Of a stretch of 64,000 nucleotides of DNA, positions 41,874-51,497 are shown piece by piece. The DNA is from Halorussus marinus. GTDB taxonomy: Archaea; Halobacteriota; Halobacteria; Halobacteriales; Haladaptataceae. The notes beneath the pieces are model-generated. The model was not told where the DNA came from and made no database searches. It was given only the letters and a program-made list of their open reading frames with translations. The stretch lies in contig NZ_SBIV01000004.1 of NCBI RefSeq assembly GCF_004765795.1, positions 1 to 64,000 of the forward strand, given 5' to 3'. The translations under genes were made by a program, and so were the position numbers. The number at the start of each line of letters is the position of its first letter. The first letter of the stretch is position 1.

Positions 41874-42407
41874 TCAGTACGTCGGCGACTCTTCGGGGAC
41901 GCCCTCGCGCTGATTGACCGCGCGCGCGAACACGAACAGCGCGTCCGAGAGCCGATTGAGGAACGTCACCGCGGTGGCGTTGACGTCCTCGGCGCTCTCC
42001 AGTGCGACGGCCCGGCGCTCGGCGCGCCGGCAGACGGTCCGGGCGTGGTGGAGGTCGGCGCCCGGCTTGCTTCCGGTCGGGAGGATGAACGATTCGAGGG
42101 GTTCGAGCTCCTCGTCGAAAGAATCGATCCACTCCTCGACGGTCGAGACGTGTTCGTCCCGAACCGCCGGATCGCCCTCGTCGGGGTCGGGGTTCGCGAA
42201 GTCCGCCTGCACGACGTGGAGGACGTTCTGGACCTCCCGGAGGTACTCGTCGACGTCGCCGTGACCGCACGGTCGGATCCGACCGACGAGGGCGTTGAGC
42301 TCGTCGACCGTTCCGTACGCCTCGATCCGGGGGCTGGCCTTCGAGACACGGGACATGTCCCGGAGGTCGGTCTGGCCCTCGTCGCCGCGACCCGTGTAGA
42401 TCTTCAT
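41874..42407 (-). CDS. Cob(I)alamin adenosyltransferase (PduO type)
   Basis: The 177-residue enzyme attaches the adenosyl group from ATP to cob(I)alamin, making coenzyme B12. It shows MKIYTGRGDEGQTDLRD at the ATP-binding N-terminus, SKASPRIEAYGTVDELNALVG, and the C-terminal RRAERRAVALES and NRLSDALFVFARAVN helices of the PduO family. Adenosylcobalamin serves methylmalonyl-CoA mutase, linking this gene to the propionyl-CoA carboxylase set at 12.6-18.7 kb. The arrangement is distant, so the link is functional inference. Confidence 0.9.
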   Translation of the reverse strand: MKIYTGRGDEGQTDLRDMSRVSKASPRIEAYGTVDELNALVGRIRPCGHGDVDEYLREVQNVLHVVQADFANPDPDEGDPAVRDEHVSTVEEWIDSFDEELEPLESFILPTGSKPGADLHHARTVCRRAERRAVALESAEDVNATAVTFLNRLSDALFVFARAVNQREGVPEESPTY

Positions 42408-42465
42408 GAGGGGACCTACCGGCCGGCCGCACTTAATTCCGCCCCCGAACGAGCGGCTCTCCGAG

Positions 42466-42708
42466 TCACTCCGCGAGCGTCGTCTCGACGTACTCCAGAA
42501 TGCGGTCGCTCTCGCCCATGGTCACGCCGTGCTCCTCGTCGACGAGCACCGGGACGCTCCGTTGGTTGCTGACGCGCTTTACCTCGTCGCGTTCGGAGTG
42601 GAGGCCCTCGACCCACTCGGTCTCGTAGTCGACGCCGTTCTCGTCGAGCGCGTCGTGGACCTTCTCGCAGTACGGACAGCCGTCGAGCGAGTACAGTGTG
42701 ACGGACAT
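42466..42708 (-). CDS. Glutaredoxin-like thiol protein (CPYC)
   Basis: The 80-residue protein MSVTLYSLDGCPYCEKVH has the classic C11-P-Y-C14 active site and the SVPVLVDEEHGVTMGESDRIL segment with the cis-Pro and ligand-binding turn. It should be a glutaredoxin or glutathione-S-transferase-N-terminal-like disulfide reductase; in haloarchaea the electron donor is probably gamma-glutamylcysteine or thioredoxin reductase. Length is typical of single-domain glutaredoxin. It is a single gene. Confidence 0.9.
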   Translation of the reverse strand: MSVTLYSLDGCPYCEKVHDALDENGVDYETEWVEGLHSERDEVKRVSNQRSVPVLVDEEHGVTMGESDRILEYVETTLAE

Positions 42709-43019
42709 ACGCGTCCGTTAGGCCCCCCGAGACAAGTAGCTGGCGTCGGACCGCCGAAGACGACCGGCCTGTCGGTCGATTCGACCCCGAACGGCTCCCT
42801 TCGCGGAGCCGATCGCTCCCGACGAAATTTATATAGCGATAATAAATTTATCAGAGGAATCGCCACGTCGAGCGAGCCCGTTCACGTACCGCCCGACCCT
42901 CGACAGCGGAGCCCGAACGGATTCTAACACCACGGCCCCGGAGAGGCGACGGCCTGTCGTCGCTGACGTCGACGGTCCAAACCAGTATCCTCAAATGCCG
43001 CGCGGTTCGACGTTGACCC
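42709..43019. other. Intergenic region with an AT-rich inverted repeat
   Basis: A 310-base gap between divergent genes has a hairpin GGCTCC-CTTCGC-GGAGCC at about 42794-42811 and an AT-rich inverted repeat at 42825-42849 (AAATTTAT, 9-base loop, ATAAATTT). The latter contains TTTATATA and can serve as a promoter or operator. No coding sequence is supported. Confidence 0.5.
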
Positions 43020-43187
43020 ATGAGTCAGGAACTCGAGTACGAGTGCCCCGAGTGCGGGACCGAACGGACGTTCTATCGGACCGCGAGCACCACCCTCCAC
43101 CTCGGGGAGAAGACCAAGTGGAGCTGTCCGGAGTGTGACTACCGGTTCGTCCGGATCGACGGCGACATCAACTCTGCCGAAGCCTGA
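43020..43187 (+). CDS. Small zinc-ribbon protein
   Basis: The 55-residue protein starts ATG 43020 (MSQELEYECPECGTER) and stops TGA 43185-43187. CPEC at residues 9-12 and 36-39 form a single zinc ribbon with spacing of about 23 residues, typical of small haloarchaeal zinc proteins. It may bind nucleic acid or protein, but its role is unknown. It stands alone, with 'tatcctcaaatg' about 30 bases upstream. Confidence 0.8.
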   Translation: MSQELEYECPECGTERTFYRTASTTLHLGEKTKWSCPECDYRFVRIDGDINSAEA

Positions 43188-43496
43188 ATCCGGCGTCCGC
43201 CATCACTGGATCCGAACGAACCGTGTCCGCGAGCGGCGAGCACGCCCCGACTCACGTTTCTCCTCCACGACTCTGTCTCCTGTTTTGGCTCGGCCTGCCA
43301 GCGCGTCGCGGGACCGTCGACTGCCCATCGAGGGTCCATCGACGACGATCGGGGCCCGGCACACTGGACTGGATGACGAACAAGTCCGGTCGAATCGCCG
43401 GTCGTCGAGCCAGCGTTCGACCCGAACGGCTCTGTTGAAACCTTTCAGATCTGGCTGTGGGTGACGTGCGCACTTCGTGGCGCCAACCAATCACCG
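43188..43496. other. Intergenic region with no recognised gene
   Basis: Frames here are Arg/Ser-rich and antisense-like in composition and give no recognised domain. I see no tRNA, hairpin array or promoter cluster beyond scattered AT-rich bases. Confidence 0.5.
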
Positions 43497-43841
43497 CTAC
43501 GGCTGTTCTGGATTGTCCAAGTGATACAGGAAGTCGTAGTCCCCGACGTTGTCTCCGTTTTCGAGCACGTCCAACATCACCTGTTCGTGTTCTTCGTCGA
43601 TGGCATGCGAGGATTCCTCGTATGCTTCGTAGACTCGCTCCACGTCCTCTGCTTTCATGTAGTAGATCAGGAAGTCGCCCCCATCCGTGTGTTCGATAAA
43701 GGCCGTTTCTTCGTACATTCCCTCGTTTTTCAGCGTTTCAATCGCCTCGGCTTCGCGGTCGCGGACCTCCCGTGCCCACTCCTCGAGCCGTTGGGTCTTG
43801 CCCGCCTCTATTTTCTGCTTCGAGAGGACTACATCTACCAT
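43497..43841 (-). CDS. DUF6176-type protein
   Basis: The 114-residue protein MVDVVLSKQKIEAGKTQRLEEWAREV continues with TAFIEHTDGGDFLIYYMKAEDVERV and ends YHLDNPEQP. This is the pattern of the small dimeric DUF6176 family in haloarchaea, whose function is unknown. Codons here are more A+T-rich than in neighbours, suggesting recent acquisition. ATG 43841 is chosen over an upstream start at 43868. The gene is isolated, with gaps of roughly 300-400 bases on both sides. Confidence 0.75.
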   Translation of the reverse strand: MVDVVLSKQKIEAGKTQRLEEWAREVRDREAEAIETLKNEGMYEETAFIEHTDGGDFLIYYMKAEDVERVYEAYEESSHAIDEEHEQVMLDVLENGDNVGDYDFLYHLDNPEQP

Positions 43842-44238
43842 ACCATCTCTGTAGAATTGACACAACATAGTTCTTATCTAACCGACACGGACGCGCCCTA
43901 CATCGCGTATATTCGCCCTATAATATCAGAGGGTCGATGTTTCACCGAGGCCGTCCGAACGAATGTCCGATCACGACGCCCGGGGTTCGGGACCCGAGAC
44001 GGCGGGGACGGTGGACACGACCGACCGCGATTCGATCGCCTGATTACGGAGCAACGGGCTCGGAGCGTGGGACACTCCCAACGAATAAATTATATTTAGA
44101 TATATAGAATCCGTCGCGTCAAGTTGTTAGACGACATCGGCGTGGCGAGCCCGCGAGCCGACTCGCCTCGGAGACCGCCCCGCGTCGAAAGCTCACGCTT
44201 AGAAAGCGTTATCCGTCTGCCCGGACGGAAAAAGAAGT
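43842..44238. other. Upstream region of thrS and the DUF6176-type gene
   Basis: The 400-base gap includes an AT-rich block at 44082-44110 (AATAAATTATATTTAG) and a TATA-like CTTAGAAAG at about 44198-44206, 32 bases before the thrS start. The purine-rich 'ggacggaaaaagaagt' just before ATG 44239 could include a ribosome-binding element. No gene is visible. Confidence 0.5.
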
Positions 44239-46167
44239 ATGAGCGAGATCACTATCTCCCTTCCCGACGGCTCCGAACTGGAGCTTTCGGAGGGGGCGAC
44301 GGTCGAGGACGCCGCGTACGAGATCGGGCCGGGACTCGGCCGGGACACCGTCGCGGGCGTCGTCGACGGCGACCTCGTGGACAAGGCCAGCGAGCTCCCC
44401 GACGGCGCGAACCTCGAAATAGTCACGCCCTCCAGCGACGAGTACGTGGACGTGCTCCGCCACTCGGCGGCCCACGTTTTCGCCCAGGCGCTCGAGCGAC
44501 TCTACCCCGACGCCAAGCTGACCATCGGCCCGTGGACCGACGACGGCTTCTACTACGACATCTACGGCGTCGACCTCGACGAGGAGGACCTCGAAGCGAT
44601 CGAGGCCGAGGCCTACGAGATCATCGAGGAGGACCTCGACATCGAACGCTTCGAGCGCTCGCGCGAGGAGGCCTTCGAGGTCTACGACGACAACCGATTC
44701 AAGCGCGAGATCCTGGAGACCGAGGCGGCCGACGAGGAGTCGATCTCGTTCTACGAACAGGGCGAGTTCGAGGACCTCTGCAAGGGGCCCCACGTCGAGT
44801 CGACCGGCGAGATCGGCGGGTTCGCCCTGCTCTCGATCTCGGGCGCGTACTGGCGCGGCGACGAGGAAAACGAGATGCTGACCCGCGTCTACGGCACCGC
44901 CTTCGAGACCGAGGACGAACTGGAGTCGTTCTTGGAGCGCAGACAGGAAGCCGAGGAGCGCGACCACCGCAAGATCGGCCGCGAGATGGACCTGTTTTCG
45001 ATCCCCGACCACTCGCCGGGTGCGCCCCACTACCACCCCAACGGGATGACCATCCGGCGTGAACTGGAAGACTACATCCGATCCAAGAACGACGAACTGG
45101 GCTACGACGAGGTCTGGACGCCCGAACTCAACAAGGCCGAACTCTGGAAGCCGACGGGCCACTACGACACGTTCAAGGAAGCGGGCGAGATGTTCGCGTG
45201 GGAGCAAGACGACACCGAGTACGGTCTGAAACCGATGAACTGCGCGAACCACGCCCACATCTACGACGACCAGCAGTACTCGTATCGGGACCTGCCGGTC
45301 CGGTTCTCGGAGTTCGGCACCTGCTACCGTAACGAGCAGTCCGGTGAACTCTCCGGACTGCTCCGAGTTCGAGGGTTCACGCAGGACGACGGCCACGCGT
45401 TCATCCGGAAAGACCAGATTCGCGGCGAGATCCTTTCGGTCCTCGACGTCATCGACGACATCTACGGTCACTTCGACCTCGACGTCCAGTACAAACTGGA
45501 GACGAAAGGCGACGACGCGGTCGGGAGCGACGAAATCTGGGAGCAGGCGACCGACGCGCTCAAAGACGCCCTCTCCTCGGAGGGCCTCGACTACGACGTC
45601 GAGTCGGGCGAGGCGGCGTTCTACGGGCCGAAAATCGGCATCAACGCCGTGGACGCGATCGGGCGAGAGTGGACCATCGGCACGGTCCAACTCGACTTCA
45701 ACATCCCCGAACGTCTCGACCTATCCTACACCGGAAAGGACAACGAGGAACACCGGCCGGTGATGGTCCACCGCGCGCTCCTCGGGACGTTCGAGCGCTT
45801 CATGGGGATCATCATCGAACACTTCAAGGGCAACTTCCCGACGTGGCTCGCGCCCGAACAGGTCCGCATCCTGCCGGTGAGCGACGACAACCTCGGGTAC
45901 GCCAAACAGCTTCAGAACCGGTATCTCGGCGACTTCCGAGTCGAGATCGAGGACCGGTCGTGGACGGTCGGCAAGAAGATCCAGCAGGCACACGACGACA
46001 ACGTCCCCTACATGCTGATCGTCGGCGACAACGAGGAGGAAGCCGGGACGATCTCGGTCCGCGACCGACAGGAGCGCGAACGCGACGACGTGGACGTGGA
46101 GGCGTTCGGCGACCACCTCGCCGAGGAGATCGACGGAAAGGCGACGGACCCGACCTTCCTCGAGTAG
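44239..46167 (+). CDS. thrS: Threonyl-tRNA synthetase
   Basis: The 642-residue enzyme has a TGS domain (1-62), an editing domain with H75-x3-H79 ([10 protein letters not shown]) and [13 protein letters not shown], the class II core (motif 2 [17 protein letters not shown], motif 3 region [14 protein letters not shown]) and an anticodon-binding domain ending TWTVGKK-like and DRQERERDD. The HxxxH editing domain makes it bacterial-type, unlike the D-aminoacyl-tRNA-deacylase-like domain of many archaeal ThrRS enzymes. The start [19 protein letters not shown] is natural. The neighbouring response regulator is unrelated. Confidence 0.95.
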   Translation: MSEITISLPDGSELELSEGATVEDAAYEIGPGLGRDTVAGVVDGDLVDKASELPDGANLEIVTPSSDEYVDVLRHSAAHVFAQALERLYPDAKLTIGPWTDDGFYYDIYGVDLDEEDLEAIEAEAYEIIEEDLDIERFERSREEAFEVYDDNRFKREILETEAADEESISFYEQGEFEDLCKGPHVESTGEIGGFALLSISGAYWRGDEENEMLTRVYGTAFETEDELESFLERRQEAEERDHRKIGREMDLFSIPDHSPGAPHYHPNGMTIRRELEDYIRSKNDELGYDEVWTPELNKAELWKPTGHYDTFKEAGEMFAWEQDDTEYGLKPMNCANHAHIYDDQQYSYRDLPVRFSEFGTCYRNEQSGELSGLLRVRGFTQDDGHAFIRKDQIRGEILSVLDVIDDIYGHFDLDVQYKLETKGDDAVGSDEIWEQATDALKDALSSEGLDYDVESGEAAFYGPKIGINAVDAIGREWTIGTVQLDFNIPERLDLSYTGKDNEEHRPVMVHRALLGTFERFMGIIIEHFKGNFPTWLAPEQVRILPVSDDNLGYAKQLQNRYLGDFRVEIEDRSWTVGKKIQQAHDDNVPYMLIVGDNEEEAGTISVRDRQERERDDVDVEAFGDHLAEEIDGKATDPTFLE

Positions 46168-46187
46168 CGCGCCCGAACGGGAAATAC

Positions 46188-46195
46188 TTATATTT
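46188..46195 (+). promoter_or_regulatory. TATA-like box of the response-regulator gene
   Basis: CTTATATT lies about 30 bases before ATG 46222, the spacing expected for an archaeal TATA element driving a nearly leaderless transcript. It is assigned by position and composition only. Confidence 0.5.
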
Positions 46196-46221
46196 CGATA
46201 GATGAGCGGTTAGGACGACAG

Positions 46222-46578
46222 ATGGCACCGGATCTACTGATCGTCGACGACAGCGACTTTCAGCGCACGATGGTCCAGAAGGCGCTCGAATCCGACTTCG
46301 ACGTGGTGGGCGAAGCCGCGAACGGTCGCGAGGCGGTCGAGCAGTACGACCGCCATCGACCCGCGGCGGTCACGATGGACATCATGATGCCCGAGATGGA
46401 CGGCGTCGCGGCCACCGCCGAGATCAAGTCCCGAGACGATCCGCCCGCGGTCGTGATGGTGACCAGCGTCGATCAGCAGAGCAAGATGAAACAGGCCGTC
46501 GAGGCCGGCGCGGACGGCTACGTCACCAAGCCCTTCGAGCCCGAAGACGTCCAGTCGGAGCTGGCGTCGGTCCTCTGA
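46222..46578 (+). CDS. Single-domain response regulator (CheY-like)
   Basis: The 118-residue receiver domain has the acidic pair D9-D10, the phosphorylation site D53 in VTMDIMMPEMDG, T81 in VMVTS and K103 in VTKPFEP. No output domain is present, so it signals by protein contact as CheY or HoxA-type receivers do. No histidine kinase or chemotaxis gene is nearby, so its partner is elsewhere. The gene is alone between thrS and the convergent gcvPB. Confidence 0.93.
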   Translation: MAPDLLIVDDSDFQRTMVQKALESDFDVVGEAANGREAVEQYDRHRPAAVTMDIMMPEMDGVAATAEIKSRDDPPAVVMVTSVDQQSKMKQAVEAGADGYVTKPFEPEDVQSELASVL

Positions 46579-46590
46579 ACCAATCGCGAC

Positions 46591-48045
46591 TCACTCCTCG
46601 TCGATCGCCTGCCACGACAGCCGGAGGTTCCGGGCCGCGTCGGTCTGGTCGATGCGGCGGGCGGTGGTGCGTTCGGGAGCCGCTTCGAGGGTCTCGTCGT
46701 CCTCGCCGGCGACCGCGTCGAAGGCGTCGGCGAGCTGATCGAGCGTCTCTTTACTCTCGATCTCGGTCGGCTCGGTCATCAGCGCCTCCGAGACGATCTC
46801 GGGCCACTTCGTGGTCGGCGGGTGGACGCCGTAGTCGAGCATCCGTTTCGCCACGTCGGCGGCGTCCTGATCGCCGGCGCTCGCGACGAACTCGTGGTGG
46901 AACGGCTCGAACGGGACGTCGTAGTCGATCTGGGAGGCGAGGTAGTTGGCGTTCAACACCGCCTTCGCGGAGGCGTCGTCGAGGCCCTCGTCGCCGAGCC
47001 GGGCGATGTAGGCGTAGGTCTTCACGAGCACGAGCCAGTTGCCCTCGAAGCCGTGGACCTTCCCGATCGTGTGTTCGGGCTCGAACCGCTCGTAACGGGC
47101 GTCGTCGCCGCTGGCCTCGCGCTCGCGCACCCGGGGCGCGGGCAGGAATTCGGCGAGCTCGTCGGTCACGCCCACCGGTCCCGCGCCGGGGCCGCCCCCG
47201 CCGTGGGGCGTCGCGAACGTCTTGTGGACGTTGTAGTGCATGATGTCGAACCCCATGTCGCCCGGTCGGGCGCGCCCGAGCAACGCGTTGAGGTTCGCGC
47301 CGTCGTAGTAGAGCAGTCCGCCCGCGTCGTGGACGATGTCGGCGATCTCCTCGATGTCGCGCTCGAAGAGTCCGAGCGTGTTGGGGTTGGTGAGCATGAA
47401 CAGCGCGGTCCGGTCGCCGGCGGCGGCTTCGAGCGCCTCCAGGTCGACCCGACCGTCCTCGCCCGACGGGAGTTCGACCACGTCGTAGCCCGCCAGCGCG
47501 GCGCTCGCGAAGTTGGTGCCGTGGGCCGAGTCCGGGACGATGATCTCGTCGCGCTGCTCGCCCTCGCCGTTCTGCTCGTGGAACGCCTTCGCGACCAGAA
47601 TGCCGGTGAACTCACCGGCCGCGCCGGCCGGCGGCTGGAGGCTGACCGCGTCCATCCCGCCGATGCGCGCAAGGTAGTCCTGGAGCCCGGCCATCAACCC
47701 GAGCGTCCCCTGGAGGCTCTCGTCCGAGCGGTCGTGGTGGACCGCGGCGTCGCCCAGCGCCGCCACGTCCTCGGTGAACTTGGGGTTGTACTTCATCGTA
47801 CAGCTCCCCAGCGGGTACGGCCCGGAGTCGACGCCGTAGTTCATCTGGGAGAGCCGAGTGTAGTGGCGCGCGAGTTGGGGCTCCGAGAGGGCGGGGAGCT
47901 CGAGGTCCTCGCGGGTGAGGTCGTCGGGAAGCGGCGAGTCGACCGCGACTTCCTCGGTGTTCTTCTCGGCGAGGAGCGGCTCGTAGCGGTCGTCGTCCGA
48001 TTCGGCGTCCGCGTCGTGGGTCCAGCGGGCCTGATCGTATCTCAT
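46591..48045 (-). CDS. gcvPB: Glycine dehydrogenase (P-protein), subunit 2
   Basis: This 484-residue protein is the PLP-binding half of the split P-protein of the glycine cleavage system, which decarboxylates glycine. The Schiff-base lysine is K275 in YNVHKTFATPHGGGGPG; SGPYPLGSCTMKYNPK and QPPAGAAGEFTGIL are typical. It works with gcvPA, the lipoyl H-protein and T-protein encoded upstream on the same strand. ATG 48045 is chosen; the upstream in-frame extension covers the hairpin cluster and has no homology. Separation from gcvPA is 114 bases. Confidence 0.94.
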   Translation of the reverse strand: MRYDQARWTHDADAESDDDRYEPLLAEKNTEEVAVDSPLPDDLTREDLELPALSEPQLARHYTRLSQMNYGVDSGPYPLGSCTMKYNPKFTEDVAALGDAAVHHDRSDESLQGTLGLMAGLQDYLARIGGMDAVSLQPPAGAAGEFTGILVAKAFHEQNGEGEQRDEIIVPDSAHGTNFASAALAGYDVVELPSGEDGRVDLEALEAAAGDRTALFMLTNPNTLGLFERDIEEIADIVHDAGGLLYYDGANLNALLGRARPGDMGFDIMHYNVHKTFATPHGGGGPGAGPVGVTDELAEFLPAPRVREREASGDDARYERFEPEHTIGKVHGFEGNWLVLVKTYAYIARLGDEGLDDASAKAVLNANYLASQIDYDVPFEPFHHEFVASAGDQDAADVAKRMLDYGVHPPTTKWPEIVSEALMTEPTEIESKETLDQLADAFDAVAGEDDETLEAAPERTTARRIDQTDAARNLRLSWQAIDEE

Positions 48046-48074
48046 TTGAGACACCTCGTGTCGAAAATGAGGCT

Positions 48075-48152
48075 CGAAAGGCGAGCGGAGCGAGCCTTTC
48101 GGTGGTTCGGCGAGCGGAGCGAGCCGAAGTTCGACGAGCAACGCGAGTCGAA
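48075..48152. repeat. Three tandem hairpins with near-identical loops
   Basis: Between gcvPA and gcvPB lie three hairpins of one design. Hairpin 1 (48075-48101) is CGAAAGGC/GCCTTTCG, hairpin 2 (48106-48128) TTCGGC/GCCGAA, hairpin 3 (48130-48152) TTCGAC/GTCGAA. Each has an 11-base loop: GAGCGGAGCGA in the first two, GAGCAACGCGA in the third. Stems change together on both sides while the loop stays alike, so pairing looks maintained. They may be RNA signals of the gcv transcript. Confidence 0.75.
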
Positions 48153-48159
48153 CCGCATG

Positions 48160-49494
48160 TCAGGCGACCTCCTCGAACGCCGCGACCAGTCGGTCGGCGG
48201 CGTGCTCGTTCGCGTCGGTGATACACACCTGCACCCGGTGGTCGTCCACCGCGTGGACCCCGAAGCCCTCGGCTTCGAGGTCGTCGGCGACGGCGGCGGC
48301 GGGTCGGTCGGTCCGCGCGACGAACTCCCGGAAGTGGTGGCGGTCGTGGACCGGCGCGCGGACGCCCTCGACCTCGTCGAGGCGGCCCGCGAGGTCGGCG
48401 GCGAGCCGGACGCAGTCGTTGGCGAGGTCGACCAGCCCGCCGGGACCCAGAGACGCCGCGTGGATCGCGGTCCGGAGCGCGACCCACGCCTGATTGGTGC
48501 AGATGTTGCTCGTCGCGCGCTCGCGGCGGATGTGCTGTTCGCGGGTCTGGAGCGTCAGCGTGTAGCTCCGTCGCCCGGACTCGTCTTCGCTCGCGCCGAC
48601 GAGTCGGCCGGGGACCTGCCGGACGAACTCCTCGCGACAGGCAAAGAGCCCCAGCCCCATCCCGTAGGCGGTCGGGAGCCCGAGCGCGGCGGCGTCGCCG
48701 ACCACCACGTCGGCGCCGACCGAGGCGGGCTCCTCGAGGACCGACAGCGCCACGGGGTCCGAGCCGAGACAGAACATCGCGTCGTGGTCGGCCGCGAGGT
48801 CGCCGACCGCGTCGAGGCGCTCTTCGACGGTGCCCAACGCGGTCGGGTTCTCGGCGTACACCATCACCGCGTCGCTGTCGATCGCGTCGGCGAGCGCGTC
48901 GACGTCGACGTTGCCGTCGTCGGTGTCGAACGTCTCGACCGAGAGGCCGGCGCCGTCGGTGTAGCTTTCGAGGACGTCGCGGCGCGATTCGAGGAGGTAG
49001 TCGGGCACCAGCACCCGGTCGCCGTCGGTCGACCGGACGCGCGCCGCGAGTAGCGCCGCCTCGGCCAGCGCGGTCGCGTGGTCGTACATCGAGGCGTTGA
49101 CGATTTCGAGCCCGGTGAGTTCGACCAGCATCGACTGGTACTCGAACAGCGCCTGGAGGAACCCCTGCGTGACCTCGGGCTGGTACTGGGTGTAGGAGGT
49201 CAGAAACTCCGAGCGCTGGGAGATGTGATCGACCAGCGAGGGCACGTAGTGCTCGTAGTGGCCCCGGCCGAGGAACTCGGTCAGATCGTCGTTGCGCGCG
49301 AGCAGTCCCCGAACGTGGCGTTCGGCCTCGCGTTCGCTTCTGGACTCGATACCGAACTCGCCGTCGAACGCGACCGACGCGGGAATGTCGAAGAGGTCGT
49401 CGACGCCCTCTACCCCGACCGCCGAGAGCATCGCCTCGGTCTCGGCGTCGGTGTGTGAGGCGTACGGCGTTCCCCTCTCGTTTCGTCCGCTCAT
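48160..49494 (-). CDS. gcvPA: Glycine dehydrogenase (P-protein), subunit 1
   Basis: The 444-residue protein is the other half of the archaeal split P-protein: [60 protein letters not shown] and [19 protein letters not shown] match GcvPA. It forms the alpha2beta2 complex with GcvPB and has no PLP-binding lysine of its own. It is downstream of gcvH with a 127-base gap and upstream of gcvPB. The start [13 protein letters not shown] is natural. Confidence 0.94.
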   Translation of the reverse strand: MSGRNERGTPYASHTDAETEAMLSAVGVEGVDDLFDIPASVAFDGEFGIESRSEREAERHVRGLLARNDDLTEFLGRGHYEHYVPSLVDHISQRSEFLTSYTQYQPEVTQGFLQALFEYQSMLVELTGLEIVNASMYDHATALAEAALLAARVRSTDGDRVLVPDYLLESRRDVLESYTDGAGLSVETFDTDDGNVDVDALADAIDSDAVMVYAENPTALGTVEERLDAVGDLAADHDAMFCLGSDPVALSVLEEPASVGADVVVGDAAALGLPTAYGMGLGLFACREEFVRQVPGRLVGASEDESGRRSYTLTLQTREQHIRRERATSNICTNQAWVALRTAIHAASLGPGGLVDLANDCVRLAADLAGRLDEVEGVRAPVHDRHHFREFVARTDRPAAAVADDLEAEGFGVHAVDDHRVQVCITDANEHAADRLVAAFEEVA

Positions 49495-49621
49495 GTACTC
49501 GGGTGTTAGGAGCGTACCGTTTTAAGAGGGTGGTATTCGGTTACGTTCTCCGGTGTTGGCGCCCCAGCGGGCGACGCGAGCGACTCTCGGGGACGGCGAG
49601 GACCCCCCGCGAGCCCGGGCG

Positions 49622-49999
49622 TTATTCGATCTGGTCGCGGTACTCGTCGGCGCTCAGCAGGTCGTCGCTCTCCTCGTCGACCTCGACTTCGAGCATCCAG
49701 CCCTCGCCGAACGGGTCCTCGTTGACCAGTTCGGGCTGGTCGTGGAGCGCGTCGTTGATCCCGACGACGGTGCCGCTCACCGGCGAGTAGAGGTCCGAGA
49801 CCGCCTTGATCGACTCGACGACGCCGAACTCCTCGCCGGCGGTCACGTCGTCGCCCTCGTCGGGGAGTTCGACGAACACCACGTCGCCGAGTTCGTCCTG
49901 CGCGAAGTCGGTGATGCCGACCGTCGCGGTTGCGTCTCCGTGGTCGACCCACTCGTGCGATTCGAGGTAGTTCCGGTCGTCGGGTACGTCGAAGCTCAT
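49622..49999 (-). CDS. gcvH: Glycine cleavage system H protein
   Basis: The 125-residue lipoyl carrier has its lipoate attachment lysine K65 in [19 protein letters not shown] and the family start [19 protein letters not shown]. It shuttles the aminomethyl group from P- to T-protein. Its ATG overlaps the gcvT stop by 4 bases, so translation is coupled to gcvT. Charge and length are normal for haloarchaea. Confidence 0.95.
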   Translation of the reverse strand: MSFDVPDDRNYLESHEWVDHGDATATVGITDFAQDELGDVVFVELPDEGDDVTAGEEFGVVESIKAVSDLYSPVSGTVVGINDALHDQPELVNEDPFGEGWMLEVEVDEESDDLLSADEYRDQIE

Positions 50000-51093
50000 C
50001 GGTTCTCACCCAAGAATGGGACCGTGGCTATCTTTGCCTTTTTGGAGTCGCCCCGAACCACCACGCGGACGTTCGTGTCGGGGTCTGCGTGCTCGGTCGC
50101 GACGTATCCGAGCGCGATGGGCTCGTTCAGCGTGGGGCTCATCGTGCCGCTCGTCACCTCGCCGATCGACTCGCCGTCGGCGTCGGTGATCTCGTAGCCG
50201 TGGCGCGCGACCCCGCGGTCGACGAGCCGAACGCCGACGAACGTCTCGTCGACGCCCTCCGCGTCGACGCGTTCGAGGGCGTCTCGGCCCACGAACTCCG
50301 TGTCGAGTTTCACCGTCCAGCCGACGCCGGCCTCGTAGGGGGTGTGCGGGTTCTCCTCTGGGTCGAAATCCTGGCCCGAGAGCAGAAAGCCCATCTCCAT
50401 CCGGAGGGTGTCTCTGGCGCCGAGCCCGCAGGGCTGACACTCCAGCGCCGACCAGACCGTCTCGGACGCCTCGGCCGGGACGATCAGCTCGAACCCGTCC
50501 TCGCCGGTGTAGCCCGTCCGGGCGACCCAGCACCGCGCGCCCGCGACCGTCGCGTACCGCCCCTCGAACTTCGAGAGGTCGGTGACCGACTCGTCGGCGA
50601 GGTCGGCCACGAGCCCCGGGGCGTCGGGGCCCTGCACCGCGAACATGCCGTAGTCGTCGGTGACGTTCTCGACGTCGGCGTCGAGGTCCCACTCGTCGCG
50701 GTGGGCGGTCCACCGCTCTTCCATCTGCTCGTCGTGGCCCGCGTTCGGGACGAAGAGGAACTCGGCGGACTCGCCCTCGGGGAGGCGGTAGACGACGGTG
50801 TCGTCCAGAATCGTCCCCTCGTCGTCGGTGATCATCGAGTACTGGGAGTCGCCCCGGTCGAGCGCGGTCACGTCGTTGGTGGTGAGCCGCTGGAGCAACT
50901 CGGCGGCGTCGGGCCCCGAGACCTCGATCTCGCCCATGTGGGAGACGTCGAAGACGCCGGCCTCCTCGCGGACCGCGCGGTGTTCGTCCTGTATCGAGTC
51001 GAACTCGACGGGCATCTCCCACCCGCCGAACTCCGTGAACGACGCCCCGCGCTCGGCGTGTACCTCGCGCAACGGCGGCTTTCGAAGGCTCAT
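49996..51093 (-). CDS. gcvT: Aminomethyltransferase (glycine cleavage T protein)
   Basis: The 365-residue protein transfers the methylene group to a folate (or pterin in haloarchaea) and releases ammonia. It shows [47 protein letters not shown] and [19 protein letters not shown]. It is the first gene of the gcvT-gcvH-gcvPA-gcvPB set and overlaps gcvH by 4 bases. The C-terminal barrel domain ends in [10 protein letters not shown]. The upstream gap has only a short promoter region. Confidence 0.95.
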   Translation of the reverse strand: MSLRKPPLREVHAERGASFTEFGGWEMPVEFDSIQDEHRAVREEAGVFDVSHMGEIEVSGPDAAELLQRLTTNDVTALDRGDSQYSMITDDEGTILDDTVVYRLPEGESAEFLFVPNAGHDEQMEERWTAHRDEWDLDADVENVTDDYGMFAVQGPDAPGLVADLADESVTDLSKFEGRYATVAGARCWVARTGYTGEDGFELIVPAEASETVWSALECQPCGLGARDTLRMEMGFLLSGQDFDPEENPHTPYEAGVGWTVKLDTEFVGRDALERVDAEGVDETFVGVRLVDRGVARHGYEITDADGESIGEVTSGTMSPTLNEPIALGYVATEHADPDTNVRVVVRGDSKKAKIATVPFLGENR

Positions 51094-51156
51094 GCTCCAG
51101 CGTTCGGACGCCCGTCACGTAATGGTTTGTCTTCCGGGCGTTCGTCGCCGATCCGG

Positions 51157-51333
51157 TCAGGCGGGCTCGACGACGATCTGGCCGTCCCGGAGCTTGTAGA
51201 CGAGCCTATCGCCCTCCTCGACTGTCTCGCCCGCGGCCTCGAACTCCTCGCGGACCGCCTTGATGAGGCTGATTCGCCACCGCTGGGTGACTGTCGTCGT
51301 CCCGAGTATCTTCTCGTCTGGGTCGTCGCTCAT
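51157..51333 (-). CDS. AbrB/MazE-like DNA-binding protein
   Basis: The 58-residue protein (ATG 51333, MSDDPDEKILGTTTVTQRWR) has the swapped-hairpin AbrB fold pattern: TTVTQRWRISLIKAVREEF, then VEEGDRLVYKLRDGQIVVEPA. Such proteins are transcription regulators or antitoxins. No toxin gene is adjacent, so a regulator role is more likely. It lies 63 bases upstream of gcvT on the same strand, so it might influence or share the gcv transcript. Confidence 0.75.
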   Translation of the reverse strand: MSDDPDEKILGTTTVTQRWRISLIKAVREEFEAAGETVEEGDRLVYKLRDGQIVVEPA

Positions 51334-51497
51334 CTACTCGCGTCTTACCGGACGGTGCGGTTATGGATTTTTAGCTATTTCGACTATAACGACTACTCGC
51401 GTCCCGGACCGAACAGTTCGCCCCTCTGATGCAGGCGAGTCCCGCGAAGGGGCCGAGCACGTCGGTCCGGGGGACGACATCCGGAAGTCGACGACGC

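Noticed and set aside
46822-49053. 743-codon plus-strand frame across gcvPB and gcvPA
   Set aside because: It is antisense to two well-supported glycine cleavage genes and its translation is low-complexity Val/Arg/Asp-rich.
51157-51333. Toxin-antitoxin module
   Set aside because: The AbrB-like protein could be an antitoxin, but neither neighbouring gene resembles a PIN or MazF toxin.
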